Assembly (NCBI RefSeq): GCF_030464365.1 | Contig: NZ_VCYI01000005.1 | Span: 94,658-158,657 of the forward strand | Reading direction: 5' to 3' | Source: Methanoculleus methanifontis | Lineage (GTDB): Archaea; Halobacteriota; Methanomicrobia; Methanomicrobiales; Methanoculleaceae | DNA length: 64,000 nucleotides | The notes under the pieces: model-generated | What the model saw: the letters and a program-made list of their open reading frames with translations, nothing else | Told to the model about the DNA's origin: nothing | Databases searched by the model: none | Part shown: one piece after another, positions 43,717 through 53,068 of the stretch | How positions within the stretch are numbered: the first letter of the stretch is position 1 | Layout: each line of letters starts with the position of its first letter | Position numbers and translations under genes: made by a program

Positions 43717-45399
43717 ATGTCTGGAGATATGAATGTTCAATTGCGGGAGATAATGTGTCTTCCAGCCGAGACCGAGTGGATCGAGTTCAAGGAAGCAAAA
43801 AATAACTATGATTTCGATAAAATTGGAAAATACTTCTCAGCATTGAGCAATGAAGCCAACCTGAACGAAAAGCCTGCAGGCTGGCTTATCTTTGGTGTCA
43901 CCGACAAACTGCCCAGAGAGATTATCGGTTCAAACTATCGGCTCACTCCATCTGGCCTTGACCGCCTCAAAGAGGAGATTGCACGGCATACGAATCACCA
44001 AATGACATGTTCCGCCATTCATGAACTCATGATCGATGGGAAGCGAGTGATTATGTTTGAAATCCCTCCAGCCGCACGCGGCATCCCGACAACATGGAAA
44101 AGTGTTGCCTATGGTCGTATCCATGAGTCACTCGGACCTCTTGGCCTCCATGAGATTGAAGTGATACGCAGACAGGCCCCTCTGGATGACTGGTCGGCAA
44201 AGGTGTGTGAGGGAGCCACTCTTGCGGATCTCGATCCTGAGGCAATTGCCTTTGCACGGGAAAAGTACAAAGAGAAACACCAGGAATTTGCAAGCGAAGT
44301 GGATGAGTGGGACAACATTTCGTTCCTTGCCAGGGCACATGTCTGTCGTCAGGGTCGGATTACGAATGCTGCAATAGTTCTCCTGGGAAAGAGTGAGGCC
44401 GCACATCTTCTTTCACCAGCAATTGCGCACATTACCTGGGTTCTCAGGGATAAGGACGAGGTGGAGATCGACTACGCCCATTTCGAGCTGCCACTGATAC
44501 TCGCCGTCGATAAGATTTTTAGCAAGATCAGAAACCTTACTGTCCGCCATATTTCGGGGGAGACGCTGTTCCCACTTGAGGTAACACAGTACGATCCCTG
44601 GGTCGTCCGTGAGGCGCTACACAACTGTATCGCCCATCAGGATTACCCACAATCTGCCCGCATTACCGTGACTGAGAGGCCGGATTCCCTGATGTTCACG
44701 AATCGTGGCGATTTTATTCCGGGAACTGTCCAGAGCGTAATCGAGCGTGATGTGCCACCGGACCAGTATCGGAATCCCTTTCTTGCTGGCGCGATGGTAG
44801 AGTTGAAGATGATCGACACCATCGGCAGTGGGATCAAAAGGATGTTTCGGATACAGCGGGATCGTAATTTTCCGATGCCTGATTATGACCTTGGTGAAAC
44901 CGGGGTGGTGAAAGTCACAATTCCCGGCCGGGTGATTGATGAGAGATACACGCGGATGCTCATCAAACGGAAGGATCTGACGCTGATGGATGTGATTACT
45001 CTCGATAAAATACAGAAGGGCTACTCCATCACGCCTGAAGAAAGAACCGGTCTCCGGAAGAAGAAACTCATTGAAGGGCGGCATCCGAATCTCTATGTTT
45101 CGGAGAGTGTTGCGGCCGAAACCGACACACGCGCCGATTATATCAGGAAGCGGTCGTTTGACAGGGCGCATTTCAAGAGTCTGGTGGTTGCGTACCTAAA
45201 GGCCTACCATGAGGCAAACAGAGCGGAGATTGAAGACCTGCTGCTGGACAAGGTCTCAGATGCGCTGAACGAGGAACAGAAACATCATTTCATCAGGGAT
45301 CTACTTCAGGAGATGCGCAAAGATGGGACAATAATGCCTATTGGGAGGACTAAAGCTGCAAAGTGGGTTCTTGTCCCTGATCAGGTGCATGATGCATGA
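43717..45399 (+). CDS. Schlafen/AlbA_2-type putative DNA-binding protein with RecG-like ATP-binding domain
   Basis: A protein of about 560 residues. The N-terminus is a Schlafen AlbA_2 domain (ETEWIEFKEAKNNYDFDKIGKYFSALSNEANL, GWLIFGVTD, VAYGRIHES). The middle has the COG2865-type ATPase-like segment (WVVREALHNCIAHQDY near residue 298, FTNRGDFIPG, NPFLAGAMVELKMIDTIGSGIKRM), and the C-terminal part looks like winged helices. Such proteins are often accessory genes and some belong to defence loci; the role is unproven. GC content is well below that of neighbours. ATG 43717 is chosen; TTG 43684 and ATG 43729 are alternatives. Confidence 0.82.
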   Translation: MSGDMNVQLREIMCLPAETEWIEFKEAKNNYDFDKIGKYFSALSNEANLNEKPAGWLIFGVTDKLPREIIGSNYRLTPSGLDRLKEEIARHTNHQMTCSAIHELMIDGKRVIMFEIPPAARGIPTTWKSVAYGRIHESLGPLGLHEIEVIRRQAPLDDWSAKVCEGATLADLDPEAIAFAREKYKEKHQEFASEVDEWDNISFLARAHVCRQGRITNAAIVLLGKSEAAHLLSPAIAHITWVLRDKDEVEIDYAHFELPLILAVDKIFSKIRNLTVRHISGETLFPLEVTQYDPWVVREALHNCIAHQDYPQSARITVTERPDSLMFTNRGDFIPGTVQSVIERDVPPDQYRNPFLAGAMVELKMIDTIGSGIKRMFRIQRDRNFPMPDYDLGETGVVKVTIPGRVIDERYTRMLIKRKDLTLMDVITLDKIQKGYSITPEERTGLRKKKLIEGRHPNLYVSESVAAETDTRADYIRKRSFDRAHFKSLVVAYLKAYHEANRAEIEDLLLDKVSDALNEEQKHHFIRDLLQEMRKDGTIMPIGRTKAAKWVLVPDQVHDA

Positions 45400-45500
45400 T
45401 TGTTGAATGGATTGTAGATGATTGTAGAAATGATCTCAGATGTCCTGCCATTTTTTGTTAGATTGAGGCTGGATCTTGTGTAATTTTTAACTGCGGTTGC

Positions 45501-45550
45501 ATCAGATTGTATCAAATTGCATCAAATTATATCAAATTACATCTGATTAC
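45501..45550. repeat. Five tandem copies of a 10-bp AT-rich repeat
   Basis: ATCAGATTGT, ATCAAATTGC, ATCAAATTAT, ATCAAATTAC and ATCTGATTAC follow without gaps, consensus ATCAAATTNN. The period is one helical turn, so the same face of DNA is presented five times. It lies in the 292-bp gap between the AlbA_2 gene and hypF, where nothing else is recognisable. Confidence 0.8.
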
Positions 45551-45691
45551 GTACATTGCACCAGAATTACTCCTAACCGAAAGATGTGGACAAAGGGAGT
45601 GTTAAATTTCTGCAAAATCAGTGACGCTCAGGGCCTTCATCCTATCCATCTCAGTCCGTATCCATCCTTCAGGCATCCCCGGATTCCCCCT

Positions 45692-47899
45692 TCACTCCTC
45701 CACGCTCCCCCCGTAGACAACCTGCCCGAAGCTGATGCACCCGTCGCCGAGCGGATAGTCCTTATTCATGACGAATTCAAGCCCGGCGGCGAGCACGCTG
45801 TCCCGGATCGTCTCCCGGATCGCCTTATTATACGCCACCCCGCCCGAGAGCGCCACCCGCGGAATCCCCCGCTCCTCTGCCGCCCTGACGGCCATCGCGG
45901 CGACACCCCGGGCGAGGTTGTGCTGGATTGATGTAGCGAGATCTTCGACCCGCTCCCCTGCGACGGACCGCCGGTATGCCTCAGAAAGGAGCGCGCGGGT
46001 TGAGAGAACCTCGCACCTGCCTTCCCGCAGGAATTCGAGGTCCCAGGCCGAGGGTTTCCCGGCATGCGCCGACGACTCGAGTTTCATCGCCGGCTCCCCG
46101 TCGTAGGTCCGCTCCCGGCAGATCCCGAGGAGGGCTGCGGCGGCATCCAGCACCCTCCCCGTGCTCGAGGTCGCGGCGACGTTCAGGCCCCGCTCCACCT
46201 GCCTGACGAGGACGGCAAGCTCGATATCGCTCCAGCCCCGTGATGCAAGGAGATCCCTCACCCCAGATGTCGGGAGAATGCCGTAGAGCATCCGCTCCGG
46301 GAACCGGGTAGCGAGGTCGCCGCCCGGCATCGGGACGACCTCGAGGTGGGCGACCCGGTCGAGGTGGGGGACCTCTCCCGCAAACACCTCGCCGCCCCAG
46401 ATCGTGGCGTCGTCGCCATAGCCCACGCCGTCGATCGCGATCCCGACGCACTCCTCCCGGGTCGTGGCGGCGATATGCGCCCGGTGGTGCTGGACGGCGA
46501 GGAGCTCCGCCCCGACCGCTTCGGCAACCTCCCTCGCGTAACGGGTCGAGAGGAACTGCGGGTGGAGGTCGTGGACAACCCGGTCGTACCGGGCGCCGGT
46601 GAGCCCGCCGAGCCGTTCAGCCGTCTCCTGCAGGTAGGCGAGCGTCTGGGGGTTCCTGACGTTCCCGACGTGGGGGGAGGTGATGCAGAAACCGCCTTTG
46701 TAGATGGAGATGTTCGCGTTCAGTTCCGGGCCGACGCCGAGGATGCATCCTTTGCCGAGGTCGATCGCCTCCCGTTTCGGGGCGAGGCCGCGGGAGAGCC
46801 GGATGATGTAGCCGTCCCGGACGACGGAGTCGTCGCACCGGTTGACGATCCGGCGGTCGTGGGTGAGGATGTAGTCAACCTGCCCCGGGAGCCGTTCAAG
46901 CGCGGTATCGAGATCGGTGATCATCGGGTAGCCCGGCAGGTTCGCGCTCGTCATCACGAGGAGCGGGTGGGCGAGGTTCGCGAAGAGGAGGTGGTGCAGC
47001 CCGGTGTAGGGGAGCATGCACCCGATGGTGTGGAGGCTTGATATCGTCGGGTGGGACGCGGGATCGCGCTTTTCGAGCACCACGATCGGTCGTTCCCGGG
47101 AGTGGAGAAACGCCCGCTCTTCGTCCGAGATGACCGCGATCCGTTCAACTTCCTCTGCGGTTGCCATCACCGCGAGGGGTTGCTCCGTCCGCCCGAGGCG
47201 GCGTTTCAGAATCCCTGCCGCCTCCCCGGTGCAGGCGACATGAAATCCCCCGATCCCACGGATGGCGACGATCGAGCCTGCGTCGAGGAGGGCCGCCGCT
47301 TCCCGGATGGGATCCCCCGCCACCGGTGTTCCGTCGGCCCGGAGGAGTGCAAGACCCGGCCCGCAGGCCGCACAGGCGATCGTCTGAGCGTGATGACGGC
47401 GGCACGACGGGTCGGTGTATTCGCTCTCGCAGGCAGGGCAGGCCGGGAACTCCGCCATCGACGTCCGCTCCCGGTCGTAGGGGATGGTGTTGATGATGCT
47501 GTACCGGGGCCCGCAGTTGACGCAGGACGTAGCCCAGTAACCCTCGTATCGGCCGCCCTGCGTGAAAATATCGGCGATGCAGTCGTCGCAGATGGCGACG
47601 TCGGTCGGAATGAACCCCGAGAGGCTCCCGGAGTTGCTCTCGAGGATGGTAAACCCTTCGGCCTGCCCGCCGCGCAGATTTCGGACATCTACAGAATCGA
47701 TTTGAGATAGTGGCGTCCCTCTAGAAACAGCCTCCAAAAATTCCTCGAAGCAGTCCCCGGATGCATGGATCTCGACCTCGCTCCCGAGATTTTTGACCGT
47801 CCCCGTGATCCCGAATTCCCGCGCTTTTGCATAGACAAAGGGACGAAATCCGACTCCCTGGACGATGCCCCGGATGATGATTGTGCCACTGGTACGCAT
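45692..47899 (-). CDS. hypF: Carbamoyltransferase HypF
   Basis: A 735-residue [NiFe]-hydrogenase maturation protein that uses carbamoyl phosphate and ATP to form the thiocarbamate on HypE, the source of the cyanide ligands. Domains in order: acylphosphatase (5-90; VQGVGFRPFVY), two zinc fingers (CDDCIAD...CVNCGPR and CPACESE...CAACGPG), YrdC-like (about 195-375) and a Kae1-like carbamoyltransferase (HDLHPQFLSTRYA, HHRAHIAATTRE, ALSGGVAYNKAIRE). Length is normal. It is monocistronic and divergent from the HTH-helicase operon; other hyp genes are not nearby. Confidence 0.96.
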   Translation of the reverse strand: MRTSGTIIIRGIVQGVGFRPFVYAKAREFGITGTVKNLGSEVEIHASGDCFEEFLEAVSRGTPLSQIDSVDVRNLRGGQAEGFTILESNSGSLSGFIPTDVAICDDCIADIFTQGGRYEGYWATSCVNCGPRYSIINTIPYDRERTSMAEFPACPACESEYTDPSCRRHHAQTIACAACGPGLALLRADGTPVAGDPIREAAALLDAGSIVAIRGIGGFHVACTGEAAGILKRRLGRTEQPLAVMATAEEVERIAVISDEERAFLHSRERPIVVLEKRDPASHPTISSLHTIGCMLPYTGLHHLLFANLAHPLLVMTSANLPGYPMITDLDTALERLPGQVDYILTHDRRIVNRCDDSVVRDGYIIRLSRGLAPKREAIDLGKGCILGVGPELNANISIYKGGFCITSPHVGNVRNPQTLAYLQETAERLGGLTGARYDRVVHDLHPQFLSTRYAREVAEAVGAELLAVQHHRAHIAATTREECVGIAIDGVGYGDDATIWGGEVFAGEVPHLDRVAHLEVVPMPGGDLATRFPERMLYGILPTSGVRDLLASRGWSDIELAVLVRQVERGLNVAATSSTGRVLDAAAALLGICRERTYDGEPAMKLESSAHAGKPSAWDLEFLREGRCEVLSTRALLSEAYRRSVAGERVEDLATSIQHNLARGVAAMAVRAAEERGIPRVALSGGVAYNKAIRETIRDSVLAAGLEFVMNKDYPLGDGCISFGQVVYGGSVEE

Positions 47900-47924
47900 T
47901 GAGATTTCAGCAAAAATTTATGGA

Positions 47925-47932
47925 GTTATACC
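47925..47932 (+). promoter_or_regulatory. TATA box of the HTH-HTH-helicase operon
   Basis: GTTATACC is centred about 28 bp upstream of GTG 47957, which implies a leaderless or nearly leaderless transcript. Confidence 0.45.
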
Positions 47933-47956
47933 ACCATATAACAATAGGGTATCGCA

Positions 47957-48469
47957 GTGACGGGACATATTAAAATTCTTAACGACCCAGTGGAGCTGGT
48001 TCCTCTTCTCATAACGTTCAATAATGCTGACTATAAAAAGATTTACGAACTCCTGAACAAGGCCTGGTTGACCGAGGAAGATCTGGCGGCGCATGCCGGC
48101 CCCTCGACGGTGACCGAGTGCCTCTCTATCCTCAAGAAGGGGAACCTGATCGAAGAGCAGTGGCGGATGCCCAAGCCCGGAGAAAAGCCGATGAAGGAGT
48201 ACCGCGCGACATACAGCAAGTTCCGCGCCAGTTTCCAGTGTTCCATGGGGGATATCGGAGATCTCCTGCACATCGCCATCTCGAACGACGAGAGCCTCCG
48301 CACGATTGTGGACTCGGTGCAGCAAGAGATCGTGGCCGGAACCTCCTCCATCGGTGATATCTCCCGAAAATACGGGGTCAGCCCCATCTTCATCAAGGGA
48401 CTGGCAAAGAGGATCCCCGGTCTCGACGTGAAAGGGCAGGGAATGGTGCTGCTTGACCGACTTCACTGA
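47957..48469 (+). CDS. ArsR-like winged-helix transcriptional regulator
   Basis: A 170-residue protein. The N-terminal half is a winged helix (NNADYKKIYELLNKAWLTEEDLAAHAGPSTVTECLSILKKGNLIEEQW is the HTH and wing, here residues 22-70), followed by helices and a final segment with a second HTH-like stretch (ISRKYGVSPIFIKGLAKR). The ligand is unknown; there are no clustered metal-binding Cys residues. The start is GTG 47957. It overlaps the next regulator by 17 bp, so the two are cotranscribed with the helicase. Confidence 0.75.
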   Translation: MTGHIKILNDPVELVPLLITFNNADYKKIYELLNKAWLTEEDLAAHAGPSTVTECLSILKKGNLIEEQWRMPKPGEKPMKEYRATYSKFRASFQCSMGDIGDLLHIAISNDESLRTIVDSVQQEIVAGTSSIGDISRKYGVSPIFIKGLAKRIPGLDVKGQGMVLLDRLH

Positions 48470-49262
48470 CGACCCTCTTTACGTCATCCTGCGCAGCAAA
48501 CGGGAGGCCACCCGATTCCAGATTCTCGTAGAGATAGCCGAACACCAGCCGGCCGTCCGCCAGCAGGAGATCGCCGCGAAACTCGGCGTGACGCCTCAGG
48601 CTGTCTCCGAGTACATCCGGGAACTGGTGGACGAAGGGCTGGTCACTGCTCATGGCCGGGGGCGCTACGAGGTGACGAAGAGCGGGATCGAGTGGGTCCT
48701 GCATCACGCCGAGGCACTCGAAGCCTACGCCCGCCACATCAACCGCGACGTCATTCAACAGGTGGCGGTCTGGACGGCCATCGCCCGGGACGAAATCCGG
48801 AAGGGAGACACGGTCGGTGTCTTCATGCGGGACGGGTGGCTCTATGCAACGAAAGAAGAACAGAGTGCCACCGGCTTCGCGACCATGGATGCGGCACCGG
48901 GAGAAGACCTCGGGGTGGCCCAGTTGAACGGCATCATCCAGCACGAAGAAGGGACTATTCACGTCTGCAAGGTGCCGCGGGTGGAGCGGGGCGGATCCCG
49001 GCAGGTCAGCCCGGATCTCCTCCGGGAGGCCGTCCGGGACGCCGAGATGGTGGGCGCCGTCGGCCTCGAATCCTACGTGGCCCTCAGGAAGGCGGGCATC
49101 GAGCCGGATATGTTCTTTGGCTCAAGGGAAGGTGTCGTCGAAGCGGCGTTTCATGGTCGGGAGTGCGCAATTCTTATCGTCGATGAGGAGTTTACTGATT
49201 TCCTCAAACGTCTGGAGACGGTGGGGCTCACCTACACAATCCACGACCTGATCCCGTCATGA
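48453..49262 (+). CDS. HTH transcriptional regulator (COG1497-like)
   Basis: A 269-residue archaeal regulator. The winged helix at about 15-75 (FQILVEIAEHQPAVRQQEIAAKLGVTPQAVSEYIRELVDEGLV) is followed by a larger domain (100-269; VGVFMRDGWLYAT, VCKVPRVERGGSRQVSPDLLREAV, GVVEAAFHGRECAILIVDEEF) that looks like a small-molecule-binding module. The start is TTG at 48453 inside the previous gene. Its stop overlaps the helicase start as ATGA, indicating tight coupling. Confidence 0.75.
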   Translation: MTDFTDDPLYVILRSKREATRFQILVEIAEHQPAVRQQEIAAKLGVTPQAVSEYIRELVDEGLVTAHGRGRYEVTKSGIEWVLHHAEALEAYARHINRDVIQQVAVWTAIARDEIRKGDTVGVFMRDGWLYATKEEQSATGFATMDAAPGEDLGVAQLNGIIQHEEGTIHVCKVPRVERGGSRQVSPDLLREAVRDAEMVGAVGLESYVALRKAGIEPDMFFGSREGVVEAAFHGRECAILIVDEEFTDFLKRLETVGLTYTIHDLIPS

Positions 49263-51268
49263 ACGTCATCGTCCAGCCTCAGAAAGGCACGTATAAACTG
49301 TTGTTCGTCGAAGGCGGCCGCGTCAAAGGTTCAGGGTTCGTCGATCTGACCGCGACCCCGAAGGGCCACCGGCCGAAGAACTTCAAGATGCGCCGACGCG
49401 GAAAACAGCTCAAGCCCACCCCGACCCGGGACCTCATCGCACTGCTGCGCCGCTCTTCAGTGCTTCTTGCGGCAAAGAGCCCGGAGTTCGAGTCGTTCCT
49501 CGCCGATCTCCAGATCCCGTCGTCGAGGATCGATATCTGCCGGTTCTGCCAGATCGAGGACCGGTTCGTCCCGGTCAATAAGGCAACCGGCGTCCGGTAC
49601 GGCGGCGAGTGGATCTGCATGGAGTGTGCAAAGCGCGAGATGCGCCGGGAGCTCGGTTACCTGGGGAAGTTCGGCGGCTCGGTGCTCGTCCACCTGGAGA
49701 AACTCCTCGCTCAGGTCCGTGATCTCGACCGGGTGCTGGCGTCGGTGGGTCCCGAGCACCCCGACCGGAAGCGGACGCTCTTTGACCGGCTCGAGGCGCA
49801 CGAGGTTCAGAAGACCGCCCATATCACTGAACTCCCGCTCCCTCCCGCATTTGCAAAGGCCGCCGGGGTGGAGTACCTGATGCCCGTCCAGCAGCTCGCC
49901 GTCCAGAACGGCCTCCTCGAAGGGCAGCACCTCTTGGTCGTCGCGGCCACCGCGAGCGGCAAGACGTTCATCGGGGAGATGGCCGGGATGAAGAACTTCC
50001 TCGAAGGCCGGGGGAGGACGCTCTTCCTGGTTCCGCTGGTCGCGCTCGCGAACCAGAAATACCAGCGGTTCCGCGACCGCTACGGTCACCTGGTCCGGGT
50101 CACCCTGCAGACCGGAGTGAGCCGCCTCAACCTCCCCGAGACCCGGGCCGCAGGGGTTCGGGACGTCAACGCTCCCGTGGTGGTCGGAACCTACGAGGGG
50201 ATCGACCATGCTCTCCGAACCGGACGGCCGTTGAAGGACATCGGAACCGTCGTCATCGACGAGGTGCAGATGCTTGAGGACCCGGAGCGCGGTCACCGTC
50301 TCGACGGGCTGATCGCCCGGCTCAAGCACGTCGCTCCCGAGGCGCAGTTCCTCTACCTCTCGGCCACGATCGGAGCTCCCGGGCTGCTTGCGGAGAAACT
50401 CCGGGCAAACCTTGTCCGCTACGCCGACCGGCCGGTTCCGCTCGAACGCCACCTCATCTTCGTCGAGCGAAGCAAGAAGATCAACTTCATCAAGCAGATG
50501 GCCGTCGAGGAATACAAGATACGGTCGTCAAAGGGCTATCGTGGCCAGACGATCGTTTTCACGAACTCCCGCGCCCGCTGCCACGTCATCGCCGACGCTC
50601 TCGGCAAGAAGGCTGCTCCCTACCACGCGGGCCTCTCTTCCCAGGAACGCCGGGACGTGGAGCGGCGGTTCGCGAACGGGGAGATCTCTGCCGTTGTGAC
50701 CACGGCGGCGCTTGCCGCAGGCGTCGATTTCCCGGCATCCCAGGTGATCTTCGACGCCCTGGCGATGGGCATCCAGTGGCTCACCGTCCAGGAGTTCCAC
50801 CAGATGATGGGCCGGGCGGGCCGTCCGGACTTCCACGACCTCGGCCGGGTGGTCATCCTGGCGGAGCCCGGCGGATCCTATTCCCGGAAGTCCGGGAAGA
50901 CCGAGGAGGAGGTCGCCGTCGGCCTCCTGCGCGGCGAGATGGAGGAGGTCGCGCCCGAGTACGACATGGAGCAGAGCACGGAGGAGTTCGTCGCGAACGC
51001 CGTGGTCTCGAACGGCGACGAGCAGCAGATCATCAGGATGACCCACACGATGGTCGGGACACTGGAGCCCGCCCTCCCCACGCTCCTCGACTACGGGCTG
51101 GTCCGGCGTCGGGCGGGGCGGATCGAACTCACCGACACGGCCCGGGTGATGGCCGAACATTTCATCGGCGCCGAGCGGTTGATGGAGATCATGGATCTCG
51201 TCCGGCGCATGGACGATGCGGCCGAGATCGTCGCGGAACTCGAGTGCGCTGAGGAGACGACGCCGTAG
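49259..51268 (+). CDS. Archaeal Ski2-like superfamily II helicase with zinc-binding insert
   Basis: A 669-residue DExH-box helicase specific to archaea (COG1202-like). A unique N-terminal region (1-190) contains Cys94, Cys97, Cys119 and Cys122, a likely zinc ribbon. Helicase motifs follow: ATASGKTF (about 229-236), DEVQ (334-337), YLSATIG, IVFTNSR, VTTAALAAGVDFPA and QMMGRAGRPDF. A C-terminal winged-helix region completes it. The RNA or DNA substrate is unknown. It is translated from an ATGA overlap with the second regulator. Confidence 0.88.
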   Translation: MNVIVQPQKGTYKLLFVEGGRVKGSGFVDLTATPKGHRPKNFKMRRRGKQLKPTPTRDLIALLRRSSVLLAAKSPEFESFLADLQIPSSRIDICRFCQIEDRFVPVNKATGVRYGGEWICMECAKREMRRELGYLGKFGGSVLVHLEKLLAQVRDLDRVLASVGPEHPDRKRTLFDRLEAHEVQKTAHITELPLPPAFAKAAGVEYLMPVQQLAVQNGLLEGQHLLVVAATASGKTFIGEMAGMKNFLEGRGRTLFLVPLVALANQKYQRFRDRYGHLVRVTLQTGVSRLNLPETRAAGVRDVNAPVVVGTYEGIDHALRTGRPLKDIGTVVIDEVQMLEDPERGHRLDGLIARLKHVAPEAQFLYLSATIGAPGLLAEKLRANLVRYADRPVPLERHLIFVERSKKINFIKQMAVEEYKIRSSKGYRGQTIVFTNSRARCHVIADALGKKAAPYHAGLSSQERRDVERRFANGEISAVVTTAALAAGVDFPASQVIFDALAMGIQWLTVQEFHQMMGRAGRPDFHDLGRVVILAEPGGSYSRKSGKTEEEVAVGLLRGEMEEVAPEYDMEQSTEEFVANAVVSNGDEQQIIRMTHTMVGTLEPALPTLLDYGLVRRRAGRIELTDTARVMAEHFIGAERLMEIMDLVRRMDDAAEIVAELECAEETTP

Positions 51269-51390
51269 GTTTTTTTCTCAGGGTTTCCGGGGAACCCGCC
51301 TGGAAACCCCCCTCCAAAAAACCACATTTATTTGTGTTCTTCAAGAGTCCTTGTCCCCTGGTTTCACGTTTCGTGACATCGCAAAGCCCA

Positions 51391-51623
51391 TGTACGGATT
51401 TCCACCGGATATCGCCACGCACTGCCCCCGCCCCTCGGGGCGGGGGAGGAGCGCGAAGCGCGGGTGGGGTGGGGGTTACAGACATTCATTCCGACGTGGA
51501 GACAGGGGAGGGGGGATGCTCCCCCCTCAAAGGCCTTCGGCCTTCTCGTGCTCCGTTCCTGTCGGAACATCGCACTCCCCGTCAGCCCCACCCCCACGTG
51601 GCGATAGCCACCACGGTCCACTG
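51391..51623. repeat. MITE-like element, copy C
   Basis: About 233 bp within the 477-bp gap between the helicase and PAS genes. Left end TGTACGGATTTCCACCGGAT then ATCGCCACGCACTG; right end CCCCACGTGGCGATA then GCCACCACGGTCCACTGTA. Inside are the GC hairpin CCCCGCCCCTCGGGGCGGGG, GAGCGCGAAGCGCGGGTGGGG and GGGGAGGGGGGATGCTCCCC, plus a hairpin AAGGCCTTCGGCCTT. It carries no transposase. The flanking parts of the gap show nothing recognisable. Confidence 0.75.
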
Positions 51624-51745
51624 TATTGGGACTCTCTTGTCTCAACAGGTCTATTGGCGATCAACAGCACTGCAGTATTCTCAACCATCACTGTAGGTTC
51701 ACTGGCTCCTCAAACCCCGGCCGGGTACAGCCCAAAACCCTCTCC

Positions 51746-52819
51746 CTACCGGTACCGCTCCAGGTACTCCCGCACCTTCTCCGACTCCACCCAGCCTTCA
51801 TCGAGCTGCTTGAGGATCGCCTTGATCTGCCTGACCTGCTCGCGGATCTTCTCCGCCCGCGGATCGTCGATAAGGTCGGCCATCCCCTGGACGACCTGGA
51901 GGGGGTTTCGGATGTGGTCGGTCAGGACCGCGAACTGTTCGGTATTCCTCTCGATCTGCCGGTATGCCTCCATCCTCTCCCGCTCGATCTTCTCCCGCTC
52001 CTTCATTTCGCACCTGAGACTCTCGTTTGCCGTCCGGAGTTCATCTGTTCGTTGTGTCACCAGTTCCTCAAGGCGGTAGCGGTAGTCCATCAGCTCCTTC
52101 TCGACCCGCCGCCTCTCCATCACGTCGCGGGCGATGATGAGGATCGCCGGCGTGCCCCCGAGGGTGATGCGGTGAATACTCGCCTCGACAGGAATCCGTT
52201 TGCCTTCCCGGGGGATCAGGTCGGCGGAATGGAGACGTTGGTCACCCTTCTTGAAGTCGCTCCGGACGAGGATGACCGAACCGGGGGTGAGAGCGAAGAG
52301 TTCGTCCCGGGTATACCCGAGGGACCGGCAGGCGAGCGCGTTGGCATCCAGTATCCGGTAGGGCGTCCCCTCCCTCCCGACGGCGCATACCAGCAGAAAA
52401 TCGTTCCCGCTCTCGAAGAGAAGACGGTAGCGGTCCCTGCTCTCCTGGAGTTCCTGCCGGGAACGCTCCAGTTCCCCGAGCATCAGGTTGACCTCATCGA
52501 CAAACCGTGAGACCGGGTCGCCCTCGACGGCAGGGAGGCGGGGTGGGACACTTTCCGCTGTCCTGATACCCTTGATGCTTGCATCCATGCCGGCGAAGCG
52601 GGCTGCCACCTCCTGCTCCTTGAACCAGACGCCGAGCAGCCCGAAGGCGATGCATACGATGAGGAGTTCGATGAACAGGACGCCGGGAGAGGCAAGGGGC
52701 TCCCAGGAGATGCCGAACGGGAGAATGAGTGCGAGGGGTGCCTGATCCCGGGGCCGAGGCATGCAGTGGGCTGGAGGGGGATAAGCCGGGAACAGGGATT
52801 GATCATTGCGGGAGGCCAT
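51746..52819 (-). CDS. Membrane PAS-domain protein with histidine-kinase-like phosphoacceptor segment
   Basis: A 357-residue protein. One membrane helix (about 45-66, GVLFIELLIVCIAFGLLGVW), a short coiled coil (about 105-128), one PAS domain (about 128-240; LLFESGNDFLLVCAV, LGYTRDELFALTPGS), a long coiled coil (245-295), then an H-box-like FAVLTDHIRNPLQVVQG with His302. Only 55 residues follow, so the N, G1 and G2 boxes of a HATPase domain are absent. It may bind or regulate another kinase. TATA-like GGTATAACGG lies 5 bp before ATG 52819, so the ATG at 52762 may be the real start. Confidence 0.78.
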   Translation of the reverse strand: MASRNDQSLFPAYPPPAHCMPRPRDQAPLALILPFGISWEPLASPGVLFIELLIVCIAFGLLGVWFKEQEVAARFAGMDASIKGIRTAESVPPRLPAVEGDPVSRFVDEVNLMLGELERSRQELQESRDRYRLLFESGNDFLLVCAVGREGTPYRILDANALACRSLGYTRDELFALTPGSVILVRSDFKKGDQRLHSADLIPREGKRIPVEASIHRITLGGTPAILIIARDVMERRRVEKELMDYRYRLEELVTQRTDELRTANESLRCEMKEREKIERERMEAYRQIERNTEQFAVLTDHIRNPLQVVQGMADLIDDPRAEKIREQVRQIKAILKQLDEGWVESEKVREYLERYR

Positions 52820-53068
52820 GCCGTTATACCAAGTCGCATATGCCAGGGAGATTCCTGCCCGTGGCCTGCAGGACTGATCCGGGAGGCCGTCCGGTCACCC
52901 TGCAGGTTTTACCGTGGCGATTCCGGCGCGTTTTCTGTCCATGCGCCTTCGTACCCCATGATAGTGGATTAACTATATAATTGCTTCCCATGCAGAGGAG
53001 AAGTTTACAGTGTAAATTCCGTTTTTTGTGTCGGTGGAGGGGATGTTACAGGACAACAGAAGAGGTAT

